8,890 nt of DNA from Planctomycetota bacterium (GTDB taxonomy: Bacteria > Planctomycetota > Phycisphaerae > Phycisphaerales > SM1A02), in assembly GCA_009924765.1 (NCBI GenBank), contig RFQW01000046.1, positions 1-8,890 of the forward strand, written 5' to 3'. Position 1 is the stretch's first letter, and the number at the start of each line of letters is the position of its first letter. The translations under genes were made by a program, and so were the position numbers. Of the stretch, positions 1 through 5,421 are shown in pieces. The notes under the pieces are model-generated. The model did not search any database, was not told the DNA's origin, and was given only the letters and a program-made list of their open reading frames with translations.

Positions 1-1331
1 GCCGACTTCGGCATGCCGAACACCAGCAGCGCGAACGCCACCGCGCCGATCGTCGCCTCGGTCCACCACACCGCGGGCCAGCTGGTGCCGAAGGCCGGAA
101 TCTCAAGGCCTCGCGCGCGCATGAAGTGCTGCCACTGCCCCGCCAGACCCGTGGCACCCGCCGTGCTCACCGTGTCCAGGAAGCCGTTGTACAGGCCCGC
201 GAGAATCGGCCCCACGCCCAGGATCGCGATCCCGAACGCCGTCTGCGCGCTGTGTCGCGCATCGCTGGGCGCCGTGCGATCGATGAACAGGAACGCCGCC
301 GCGAAGAAGAACGCGTAGCAGAACCCGTGCAGCGCGATGCCCGCATACGCGAGCGCCGGCCCGCCCGCCATGGCGAAGCACGCGAATCGCAGGTAGTACG
401 CCGCGGCACCGATCATGAGCACGCGACGGAACCCAAGCCGCGCGATGAACCATCCAAGCACCGCCAGCGTGGCGATCTCCACCATCTGTCCCACCGTCAT
501 CGCGGCGGGCGCATTGGCCTTGGTGAAACCCACCGTCTCCAGCCAGCTCGCCGTGCGGATGAAGTAGATGTTGTGGATCATCGAGATCACGATCGCCGTG
601 ATGGTGAGCACCAGCACCGAGCGCCGCTTCAGCAGCGCAAACGCCTCGAGGAATGCCAGCGGATGCGGCGAGTTGCCCTTGGGAGGCGTGCGCGGCAGCG
701 CCAGCAGCGCGAACACGCCGTACGCCAGGCTCACCACCGCCGACACGCGCAGCGCATCGGGCACCAGCGCCGTGGCGTTCGCCTTCTCGGTGCCGGTCAC
801 GAACCACGGCATCGCGGTCAGCTGCAGGTGATCCTGCAGCCACATCAGCGGAAAGGCGGCGCTTGCCACGATCCAGCCGATGGTGCCCCACACGCGCACG
901 CGCGGGAAGTCCTTGTTGGCGTTCGACAGGTTCGCCATGGCGATCGAGTTGGTCAGGCTCAGCGTGGGCATGTACAGGATCGAGTACGCGATCGACATCC
1001 CAAGGAACGACTCGTAGGTCTTCGCTCCGGCCAGCAGCCAGTTGGCCACCGCGCCCACGCACAGCAGCAGTCCCAGCGCGCGCTCGGCGTTCATGAAGCG
1101 GTCGGCCACCTGACCCGCGATGAACGGCGCCAGGATCGCGCCGCACGCGCCCGCCGTGCCCAGGATCATGCCGATCTGCCCGCCGCTGAAACCCAGGCCG
1201 CCCGATGCGGTGGGCGATCCCAGATAACCACCCAGCACCGGCAGCCACACGCCCCACACGGCGTACTGCAGGAACATCATCAGCGAGAGGCGGAACTTCA
1301 GGAACGGCACGCGAGCGGCGGATTCGTTCAT
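1..1331 (-). CDS. NupG-like MFS nucleoside:H+ symporter (3' end cut by window edge)
   Basis: Inner-membrane major facilitator protein, most like the nucleoside:H+ symporter family (NupG/XapB/YegT), which imports nucleosides with protons. I translated the minus strand from ATG 1331-1329: 443 codons are open to the window edge with no stop, so only the extreme C-terminus is missing. Family marks seen: an N-terminal helix with FLQYAVWGVWLPVLGGYL (NupG has FLQFCLWGSWLTTLGSY), then GQVADRF after helix 2, YMPTLSLTNSIA near residues 116-127, and DFPRVRVWGTIGW at 141-153, the counterpart of NupG's DFPPIRIWGTIGF. About 12 hydrophobic helices can be traced, the last ending in LLVFGMPKS at the edge. The substrate is inferred from family; a sugar or other nucleoside-like substrate is possible. 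The gene diverges from ispG across 70 bp, and a -10 hexamer sits 7 nt before the ATG. The family call is firm, the substrate moderate. Confidence 0.85.
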   Translation of the reverse strand, partial: MNESAARVPFLKFRLSLMMFLQYAVWGVWLPVLGGYLGSPTASGGLGFSGGQIGMILGTAGACGAILAPFIAGQVADRFMNAERALGLLLCVGAVANWLLAGAKTYESFLGMSIAYSILYMPTLSLTNSIAMANLSNANKDFPRVRVWGTIGWIVASAAFPLMWLQDHLQLTAMPWFVTGTEKANATALVPDALRVSAVVSLAYGVFALLALPRTPPKGNSPHPLAFLEAFALLKRRSVLVLTITAIVISMIHNIYFIRTASWLETVGFTKANAPAAMTVGQMVEIATLAVLGWFIARLGFRRVLMIGAAAYYLRFACFAMAGGPALAYAGIALHGFCYAFFFAAAFLFIDRTAPSDARHSAQTAFGIAILGVGPILAGLYNGFLDTVSTAGATGLAGQWQHFMRARGLEIPAFGTSWPAVWWTEATIGAVAFALLVFGMPKS

Positions 1332-1338
1332 GGGCGGC

Positions 1339-1344
1339 AGCATA
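1339..1344 (-). promoter_or_regulatory. Putative -10 box (TATGCT) of the MFS gene, 7 nt before the ATG
   Basis: On the minus strand TATGCT is followed by 7 nt (GCCGCCC) and then the ATG at 1331. With a usual 6-8 nt from -10 to transcription start, the mRNA would begin within about 0-3 nt of the start codon. No convincing TTGACA-like -35 is seen 16-18 bp upstream. No Shine-Dalgarno site could fit in such a short leader. The call is inferred from position and base pattern only. Confidence 0.5.
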
Positions 1345-1388
1345 GTGGCGACCGCACCGATCGGCTCGGGATATGGCGCGCATCCCGC

Positions 1389-1394
1389 TACACT
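1389..1394 (+). promoter_or_regulatory. Putative -10 box (TACACT) of ispG, 7 nt before the ATG
   Basis: TACACT is followed by 7 nt (TGCCCAA) and the ispG ATG at 1402. The predicted transcription start falls at about 1400-1402, giving a leaderless or nearly leaderless message. A weak -35 candidate (TCGGGA, 1366-1371; 3 of 6 consensus bases) lies 17 bp upstream. No Shine-Dalgarno-like purine run precedes the ATG, which fits leaderless initiation. Confidence 0.5.
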
Positions 1395-1401
1395 TGCCCA
1401 A

Positions 1402-2655
1402 ATGATCGAACGACGCAAGACCCGTCAGGTGACCTTCGGTGATGACCGTGTTGGCCGCGTGAAGATCGGCGGCGACGCCCCCGTTGCCGTGCAGACCATG
1501 ACCGCCGGCTACACGCACGACATCGACGCCTGCGTGGCCGAGATCAACCGCTACGCCGACGCCGGCGTGGACGTGGTGCGCGTGGCCGTGCCCGAGCGCA
1601 AGGACACCGAGGCGCTGAAGGAGATCATCAAGCAGGTGAAGGTGCCCATCGTGGCCGACGTGCACTTCCACTACCAGCGCGCGCTCGAGGCCGTGGAGTC
1701 GGGCGTGCACAAGATCCGCCTGAACCCCGGCAACATCAGCGACCGCGACCAGGTGAACAAGGTCATCGACGCCTGCAAGGAGCGCGGCATCCCGATCCGC
1801 ATCGGCGTGAACGAGGGCAGCATCATCGAGCGCAAGGACAAGCAGCGCCGCGCCGAGGAACTGGGCATGTACTTCGAGGGGCACAAGTCGGGCCACCTGC
1901 TGGCGCTGATGGTGGCCAAGCTCGAGGAGTACCTCGACATCTTCGACGCGCGCGGTTTCCACGACGTGGTGATCAGCGCCAAGAGCATGGACGCGGCGCT
2001 GTGCATCGACGCCTACACCGAGATCGCCAAGCGCTTCCCCTATCCGCTGCACCTGGGCGTCACGCACGCGGGCCCCAAGTCGACCGGCACCATCCGCACC
2101 GCCGTCGCGCTGGGCACCCTGCTGTCCAACGGCATCGGCGACACCATCCGCATCAGCTACGCCAGCGACCACATCGACGAGGTGAAGGATGGCCTGGAGA
2201 TCCTGTATTGCCTCGGCCTGCGCACGCGCAAGGGCGTGGAACTGATCGCCTGCCCCACCTGCGGTCGCATCCAGGTGGACCTGTTCAACCTGGTCAAGGA
2301 AGTCGAGCGCAAGCTCGACAAGGAGATCAAGCTGCCCATCAAGGTGGCCGTCATGGGCTGCGTGGTGAATGGCCCCGGCGAGGCCGAAGGCGCCGACGTG
2401 GCGGTGTTCGCCGGCGATCGTCGCGGCATCATCTACGTGCAGGGCCAGAAGGTGGCCAACGTGCCCGAAGAGGAGATCCTGGAGCGCCTGCTGAAGGAGT
2501 GCAAGGACTTCGAGGCCAAGGTGAACCGCGGCGAGGCGAAGCTGGGCGAGAAGATCGTGGAGATCGTGCCACCGGATCCGATCGGCGAGCTGGGCTCGGG
2601 CGTGGACAAGATCCGCAAGGGCCTGGTCGAGAAGGTCACGGTGAGCGGCCGATGA
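1402..2655 (+). CDS. ispG: 4-hydroxy-3-methylbut-2-enyl diphosphate synthase (IspG/GcpE)
   Basis: Cytosolic [4Fe-4S] enzyme of the MEP isoprenoid pathway. It reductively opens 2-C-methyl-D-erythritol 2,4-cyclodiphosphate to HMBPP. The product is 417 aa, somewhat longer than E. coli IspG (372 aa), mostly through a C-terminal tail of about 45 residues; it lacks the large central insert of the plant/Chlamydia form. The N-terminal TIM-barrel has PVAVQTMTAGYTHD, VVRVAVPERKD, IVADVHFHY and RLNPGNI. The cluster-binding domain has CPTCGR (C284, C287), C320 in MGCVVNGPGEA, and E327; spacing matches E. coli C270/C273/C305/E312. The ATG at 1402 was chosen because homology begins with the following IERRKTRQ, and the in-frame start at 1330 adds 24 unrelated residues and crosses the putative promoter. 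The gene overlaps the downstream pilin gene by ATGA. Confidence 0.97.
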   Translation: MIERRKTRQVTFGDDRVGRVKIGGDAPVAVQTMTAGYTHDIDACVAEINRYADAGVDVVRVAVPERKDTEALKEIIKQVKVPIVADVHFHYQRALEAVESGVHKIRLNPGNISDRDQVNKVIDACKERGIPIRIGVNEGSIIERKDKQRRAEELGMYFEGHKSGHLLALMVAKLEEYLDIFDARGFHDVVISAKSMDAALCIDAYTEIAKRFPYPLHLGVTHAGPKSTGTIRTAVALGTLLSNGIGDTIRISYASDHIDEVKDGLEILYCLGLRTRKGVELIACPTCGRIQVDLFNLVKEVERKLDKEIKLPIKVAVMGCVVNGPGEAEGADVAVFAGDRRGIIYVQGQKVANVPEEEILERLLKECKDFEAKVNRGEAKLGEKIVEIVPPDPIGELGSGVDKIRKGLVEKVTVSGR

Positions 2656-3677
2656 GGCGCCGCGGCTTCACGGTGACCGAGCTGCTGGTGGTTGTCGGCG
2701 TGATCACGCTGCTCATGGGCCTGCTGCTCGGCGGCCTGCTGCGCGCACGCGGTGCCGGTCGCAACACCAAGCAGCTCAGCGACGCACGCCAGCTCTTCAC
2801 CGCCTGGACCATGTACTCCGGCCAATCGGGCGATGCATGCATGCCGGGCTACATGAGCGAGGACGTGCAGAAGGCCTGGAAGCTGAAGTACCGCAGCAAC
2901 ATCACCGCGAATGGCCAGAGCAACACGCTCGACCGCGTGGTCACGCAGACCTATCCATGGCGCCTGATGCCCTACCTCGACTACTCGTGGGAAGCCATGA
3001 TGGGCTACCGCCCCTCGAGCGATGACGGCAACGCGAACTACGCGCTCACCGCCGAGCCGATCGGCAATCCGACGGGCACCGTGATTCCAACCGCCCTGCA
3101 GCCGCTGGTGAGCAATGCCTCGCTGAATGGTCGCGCTGCCGCGCTGCAACCAGGCTTCGGCTACAACGCCTACTACCTCGGTGGCTGGTGGAACATGAAC
3201 ACCGCCGCCGAGCCCGTGCCCGAACCCGCCTTCAATCAGGTGTATCCCACGGCGAATGTCGCCAAGGCGATGGGCCGCGACGTGAGCAAGACCATGGACG
3301 TGATCACGCGCAAGGTCAGCAACGTCCGTCGCCCCGAGCAGATGGTGGCCTTCAGCGCCAGCTCGATCCTCACCACGCAGACGAAGGGCTATTCGAAGCC
3401 CGATCCCGACGCGGCCGGTGCGGCCTGGTGCTGTCCCACCTTCCTCGGCACCACGGCGATCTGGAAGACCGGCTTCTCCGGCGGCGGCAGCATCACGCTG
3501 ACGGTCAGCCAGGCGGTGCCGCTGTCGCGCTACAGCAACGAGATCGGCACGGTGTTCGTGGACGGCAACACGTCGCTGGTGAACTACGGACAGCTGGCCG
3601 ACATGCGCTCGTGGATCAACCTGCCCGAACTGCCGAACGCGCAGAACGACGAAGCCGTGCACACCGGCAAGCCTTGA
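2652..3677 (+). CDS. Prepilin-like protein with type IV N-terminal methylation/cleavage signal
   Basis: Product of 341 aa, function unknown beyond its pilin-like N-terminus. It opens MRRRG|FTVTELLVVVGVITLLMG: a basic leader of five residues ending in Gly, a predicted prepilin-peptidase cut before Phe6, Glu at mature position 5, and a hydrophobic helix to about residue 30. The rest is a large soluble domain rich in Tyr, Trp and Asn, far longer than major pilins and similar in scale to planctomycete DUF1559-type pseudopilins. Near the C-terminus TVFVDGNTSLVNYG resembles the DG-containing strand of those proteins. It is predicted to be an inner-membrane-anchored pseudopilin with its bulk outside. 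The ATG at 2652 overlaps the ispG stop (ATGA), suggesting translational coupling, with a weak GGTGAG upstream at 2640-2645. No other pilus or secretion genes are in the window, so its machine is unknown. Confidence 0.85.
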   Translation: MRRRGFTVTELLVVVGVITLLMGLLLGGLLRARGAGRNTKQLSDARQLFTAWTMYSGQSGDACMPGYMSEDVQKAWKLKYRSNITANGQSNTLDRVVTQTYPWRLMPYLDYSWEAMMGYRPSSDDGNANYALTAEPIGNPTGTVIPTALQPLVSNASLNGRAAALQPGFGYNAYYLGGWWNMNTAAEPVPEPAFNQVYPTANVAKAMGRDVSKTMDVITRKVSNVRRPEQMVAFSASSILTTQTKGYSKPDPDAAGAAWCCPTFLGTTAIWKTGFSGGGSITLTVSQAVPLSRYSNEIGTVFVDGNTSLVNYGQLADMRSWINLPELPNAQNDEAVHTGKP

Positions 3678-3690
3678 GCCTCCGGCTCAA
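3674..3690. terminator. Perfect 7-bp hairpin overlapping the pilin stop codon; possible terminator
   Basis: TTGAGCC, loop TCC, GGCTCAA form a perfect 7-bp stem with a 3-nt loop; the pilin TGA stop (3675-3677) lies inside the left arm. It sits in the convergent gap between the pilin gene and the exbB-like gene, where a terminator is expected. No T-run follows on either strand, so it is not a classic intrinsic terminator. It may terminate weakly, protect the 3' end, or be chance. A second, weaker inverted repeat (TGCGG, 5-nt loop, CCGCA; 3751-3765) lies 9 nt past the exbB stop. Nothing else was seen in the 97-bp gap. Confidence 0.4.
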
Positions 3691-3774
3691 CTGGCCGTCG
3701 CGTCCGAGATGCCCTCGAACGCCAGACGGATCGGGCTCACATGGTCCGCGTGCGGCAGGCCCGCAGCGTGTCGC

Positions 3775-4416
3775 TCACACACCCGCCGATTGCTGCATGG
3801 GTGCCGGTCGCTTGGGAAGACCGGTCTGCGCCGCGGCGATCACCGATTCCATGCGGCCCATCGCGCGATCGGCCAGACCCTTGAAGATCATGTAGGGGAA
3901 CAGCGAGATCAGCGCCACGGTCAGACCGCTCGCGGTGGTGATCAGCGCCTCGCCGATGCCGCCCGACACGCCACGCGGATCCGCGAGCTGCGTCTGCGCA
4001 CCAAGCACCTGGAAGCTCTTGATGATGCCGATCACGGTGCCAAGGATGCCCACCATGGGGCTGGCCGTGATGATGGTGCTCATCAGCACGCTGAAGCGCT
4101 CCAGGCGATGTCGCTGGATCTCGGCGGCCGCCATGGCCACGCCGTCGTCGGCGCCGTCGAGCGCCATGCGCAGCGCCACCATCATCTCGGGCTGCGAACT
4201 GTGCTCGCACATCTTCACCACCTCGTCGCGGCGGCCCAGGCGCAGCGCCTCCACCAGGCGACCCACGCGGATCTTCGCGGCCAGGCCCGAGACGCGGCTC
4301 CAGAACAGCACGCGCTCGATGGTGATGCCGAGGGAGAAGACACTCAGCGAGAGGAGCGGCCACATGACCCAGCCGCCCTTCTGCATGAACTGGATGAAAC
4401 CTTGGAGAGCACTCAT
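3775..4416 (-). CDS. MotA/TolQ/ExbB-family proton channel protein
   Basis: Product of 213 aa, a typical ExbB/TolQ length. The family forms inner-membrane proton channels that couple the proton motive force to outer-membrane transport (ExbB-ExbD-TonB), envelope integrity (TolQ-TolR) or motility. Three membrane segments are visible: about residues 14-36 (GGWVMWPLLSLSVFSLGI), 110-133 with SPMVGILGTVIG (119-130), and 150-175 with GGIGEALITTASGLTVALI. T127 in the second helix and E156 in the third correspond to polar residues lining the channel in ExbB; E156 aligns with the Glu known as important in E. coli ExbB TM3. The usual ExbD/TolR partner is absent: downstream is the convergent pilin gene. 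The ATG at 4416 was chosen because the open frame further upstream crosses ispA in antisense, and a -10 hexamer lies 8 nt before this ATG. Which subfamily it belongs to cannot be decided here. Confidence 0.92.
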   Translation of the reverse strand: MSALQGFIQFMQKGGWVMWPLLSLSVFSLGITIERVLFWSRVSGLAAKIRVGRLVEALRLGRRDEVVKMCEHSSQPEMMVALRMALDGADDGVAMAAAEIQRHRLERFSVLMSTIITASPMVGILGTVIGIIKSFQVLGAQTQLADPRGVSGGIGEALITTASGLTVALISLFPYMIFKGLADRAMGRMESVIAAAQTGLPKRPAPMQQSAGV

Positions 4417-4424
4417 GGGGCGCG

Positions 4425-4430
4425 ATGATA
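4425..4430 (-). promoter_or_regulatory. Putative -10 box (TATCAT) of the exbB-like gene, 8 nt before the ATG
   Basis: On the minus strand TATCAT is followed by 8 nt (CGCGCCCC) and the ATG at 4416. A possible -35, GGGACA (minus strand, 4452-4447; 4 of 6 consensus bases), lies 16 bp upstream. The predicted transcription start is at about 4418, within a few bases of the start codon, and no Shine-Dalgarno sequence is present. Confidence 0.5.
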
Positions 4431-4452
4431 CGGATCCGGGCGATTCTGTCCC

Positions 4453-4458
4453 TATACT
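4453..4458 (+). promoter_or_regulatory. Putative -10 box (TATACT) of ispA, 9 nt before the GTG
   Basis: TATACT, close to the TATAAT consensus in a GC-rich setting, is followed by 9 nt (CGCCGCCGC) and the GTG start at 4468. The predicted transcription start at about 4465-4467 leaves at most a few untranslated bases. No clear -35 was seen. It lies back to back with the exbB -10 box 22 bp away, so the two polymerase footprints must overlap. Confidence 0.55.
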
Positions 4459-4467
4459 CGCCGCCGC

Positions 4468-5346
4468 GTGAAAACGGCCCTGCACATCGACGACGCCACC
4501 ATCCTCGCCTCGGTCGAGACCGCGCTCGCGGCCGCCATCGACGCGCGCAACCTGGCCCCCCGCCTCGCCGAAGCCATGCGCTACGCGGTGCTGGGCGGTG
4601 GCAAGCGCGTGCGACCGATGCTGGCGGTGCGCTGCGGTCTGGCCGCTGGCGCAACCGACATCGAGCCGCTGCTGCCGGCGGCGATCGCCTTCGAGTGCAT
4701 CCACGCCTTCAGCCTGGTGCACGATGACCTGCCCGCGCTCGACAACGACGACCTGCGCCGCGGCCGCCCCACTGCCCACAAGGCCTTCGGCGAGGCGCTT
4801 GCCATCCTGGCCGGCGACGGACTGCAGTCGCTCGCCATCGAGGTGGCGCTGGCTTCGCCACGCGAACCGGCCCGCATCGCCCGTGAAGTGGCGCAGGCCT
4901 GCACCGACATGATCACGGGCCAGGTGCTCGACACGCTCGGCGGTTTCCCAGAAAGTTGCACGCAGCCGGCCGACCGCCTTGCACGCATCCACGAGAACAA
5001 GACCGGCGCGCTCATCCGCGGCGCGTGTCGCGCGGGTGCCATCGCCGCCGGCGCCGCCCCTGCGCTGCTCGATCGACTCAGCGCCTATGGCGCGGCGATG
5101 GGGCACATGTTCCAGGTGGTCGACGACATCCTGGACGAGACGCAGACCAGCCAGACCCTCGGCAAGAGCGCAGGCAAGGACAAGGCGCAGGGCAAGACCA
5201 CCTACCCCGCCGTGCATGGCATGGAGCGAAGCCGCCAATTCGTGCAGCAACTCTTGCAGGAAGCCGAACGCGCCCTCGCACCCATTGGTTCCGAGGCCGA
5301 TCCGCTTCGAGCCATGGCCTCGGCACTGGCCACGCGAACCCACTGA
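4468..5346 (+). CDS. ispA: Short-chain prenyl diphosphate synthase, probably farnesyl diphosphate synthase (IspA)
   Basis: Trans-prenyltransferase that condenses DMAPP with IPP in the cytosol to make an allylic diphosphate for quinones, lipid carriers and related products. The product is 292 aa, the normal IspA/GGPPS length. Motifs: GGGKRVRP (43-50, IPP binding); first Asp-rich motif DDLPALD (86-92) with the two-residue LP insert typical of bacterial enzymes; LRRG after it; HENKTGALIR in the middle; second Asp-rich motif DDILD (219-223); then GKTTYPA. Phe81 lies five residues before the first Asp-rich motif, where E. coli IspA has Tyr; an aromatic here usually limits the product to C15 (inference). 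A GTG start is used because homology begins soon after it and no ATG precedes it in a suitable place. It is followed after 75 bp by dxs on the same strand, as in the E. coli ispA-dxs arrangement. A GGPP product remains possible. Confidence 0.95.
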   Translation: MKTALHIDDATILASVETALAAAIDARNLAPRLAEAMRYAVLGGGKRVRPMLAVRCGLAAGATDIEPLLPAAIAFECIHAFSLVHDDLPALDNDDLRRGRPTAHKAFGEALAILAGDGLQSLAIEVALASPREPARIAREVAQACTDMITGQVLDTLGGFPESCTQPADRLARIHENKTGALIRGACRAGAIAAGAAPALLDRLSAYGAAMGHMFQVVDDILDETQTSQTLGKSAGKDKAQGKTTYPAVHGMERSRQFVQQLLQEAERALAPIGSEADPLRAMASALATRTH

Positions 5347-5374
5347 CCCACGCGACTTGGGCGCACCCTGCCGC

Positions 5375-5380
5375 TACCAT
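5375..5380 (+). promoter_or_regulatory. Weak candidate -10 box (TACCAT) upstream of dxs
   Basis: TACCAT in the ispA-dxs gap would start transcription near 5387 and give a leader of about 35 nt. No good -35 lies at a normal distance (TTGGGC at 5357-5362 is only 12 bp away). dxs may equally be read from the ispA promoter. Low confidence. Confidence 0.25.
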
Positions 5381-5421
5381 TGCGGCCGAGGTGGACACCC
5401 CGCCTTCACACGAACAACCAT

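Noticed and set aside
1330..1401. An upstream in-frame start for ispG at 1330
   Set aside because: It adds 24 residues with no homology, overlaps the divergent MFS start and crosses the putative ispG -10 box.
126..1442. A 438-codon plus-strand open frame over the MFS gene
   Set aside because: It is antisense to a clear NupG-like reading frame, is rich in Arg, Gln and His, and has no domain.
103..2172. A 689-codon open frame on the minus strand spanning parts of the MFS gene and ispG
   Set aside because: It reads out of frame with the MFS protein and antisense to ispG, is Arg/His/Ala/Val-rich with no recognisable domain, and is explained by the rarity of stop codons in high-GC shadow frames.
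2433..3662. A 409-codon minus-strand open frame opposite the pilin gene
   Set aside because: It is the shadow of the pilin frame, which has a clear prepilin signal; no motif is seen in the antisense product.
3818..3827. 10-bp perfect palindrome AGACCGGTCT
   Set aside because: It lies inside the coding region near the exbB-like C-terminus, is single-copy in the window as far as I can see, and short palindromes are common by chance.
3775..5343. A longer form of the exbB-like protein starting as far upstream as 5343
   Set aside because: The added roughly 300 residues are antisense to ispA and have no ExbB similarity; the ATG at 4416 gives the normal family length.
5380..5421. A TTG start 14 codons upstream for dxs
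   Set aside because: The extra residues are not conserved in DXS, and the ATG at 5422 lies where homology begins.
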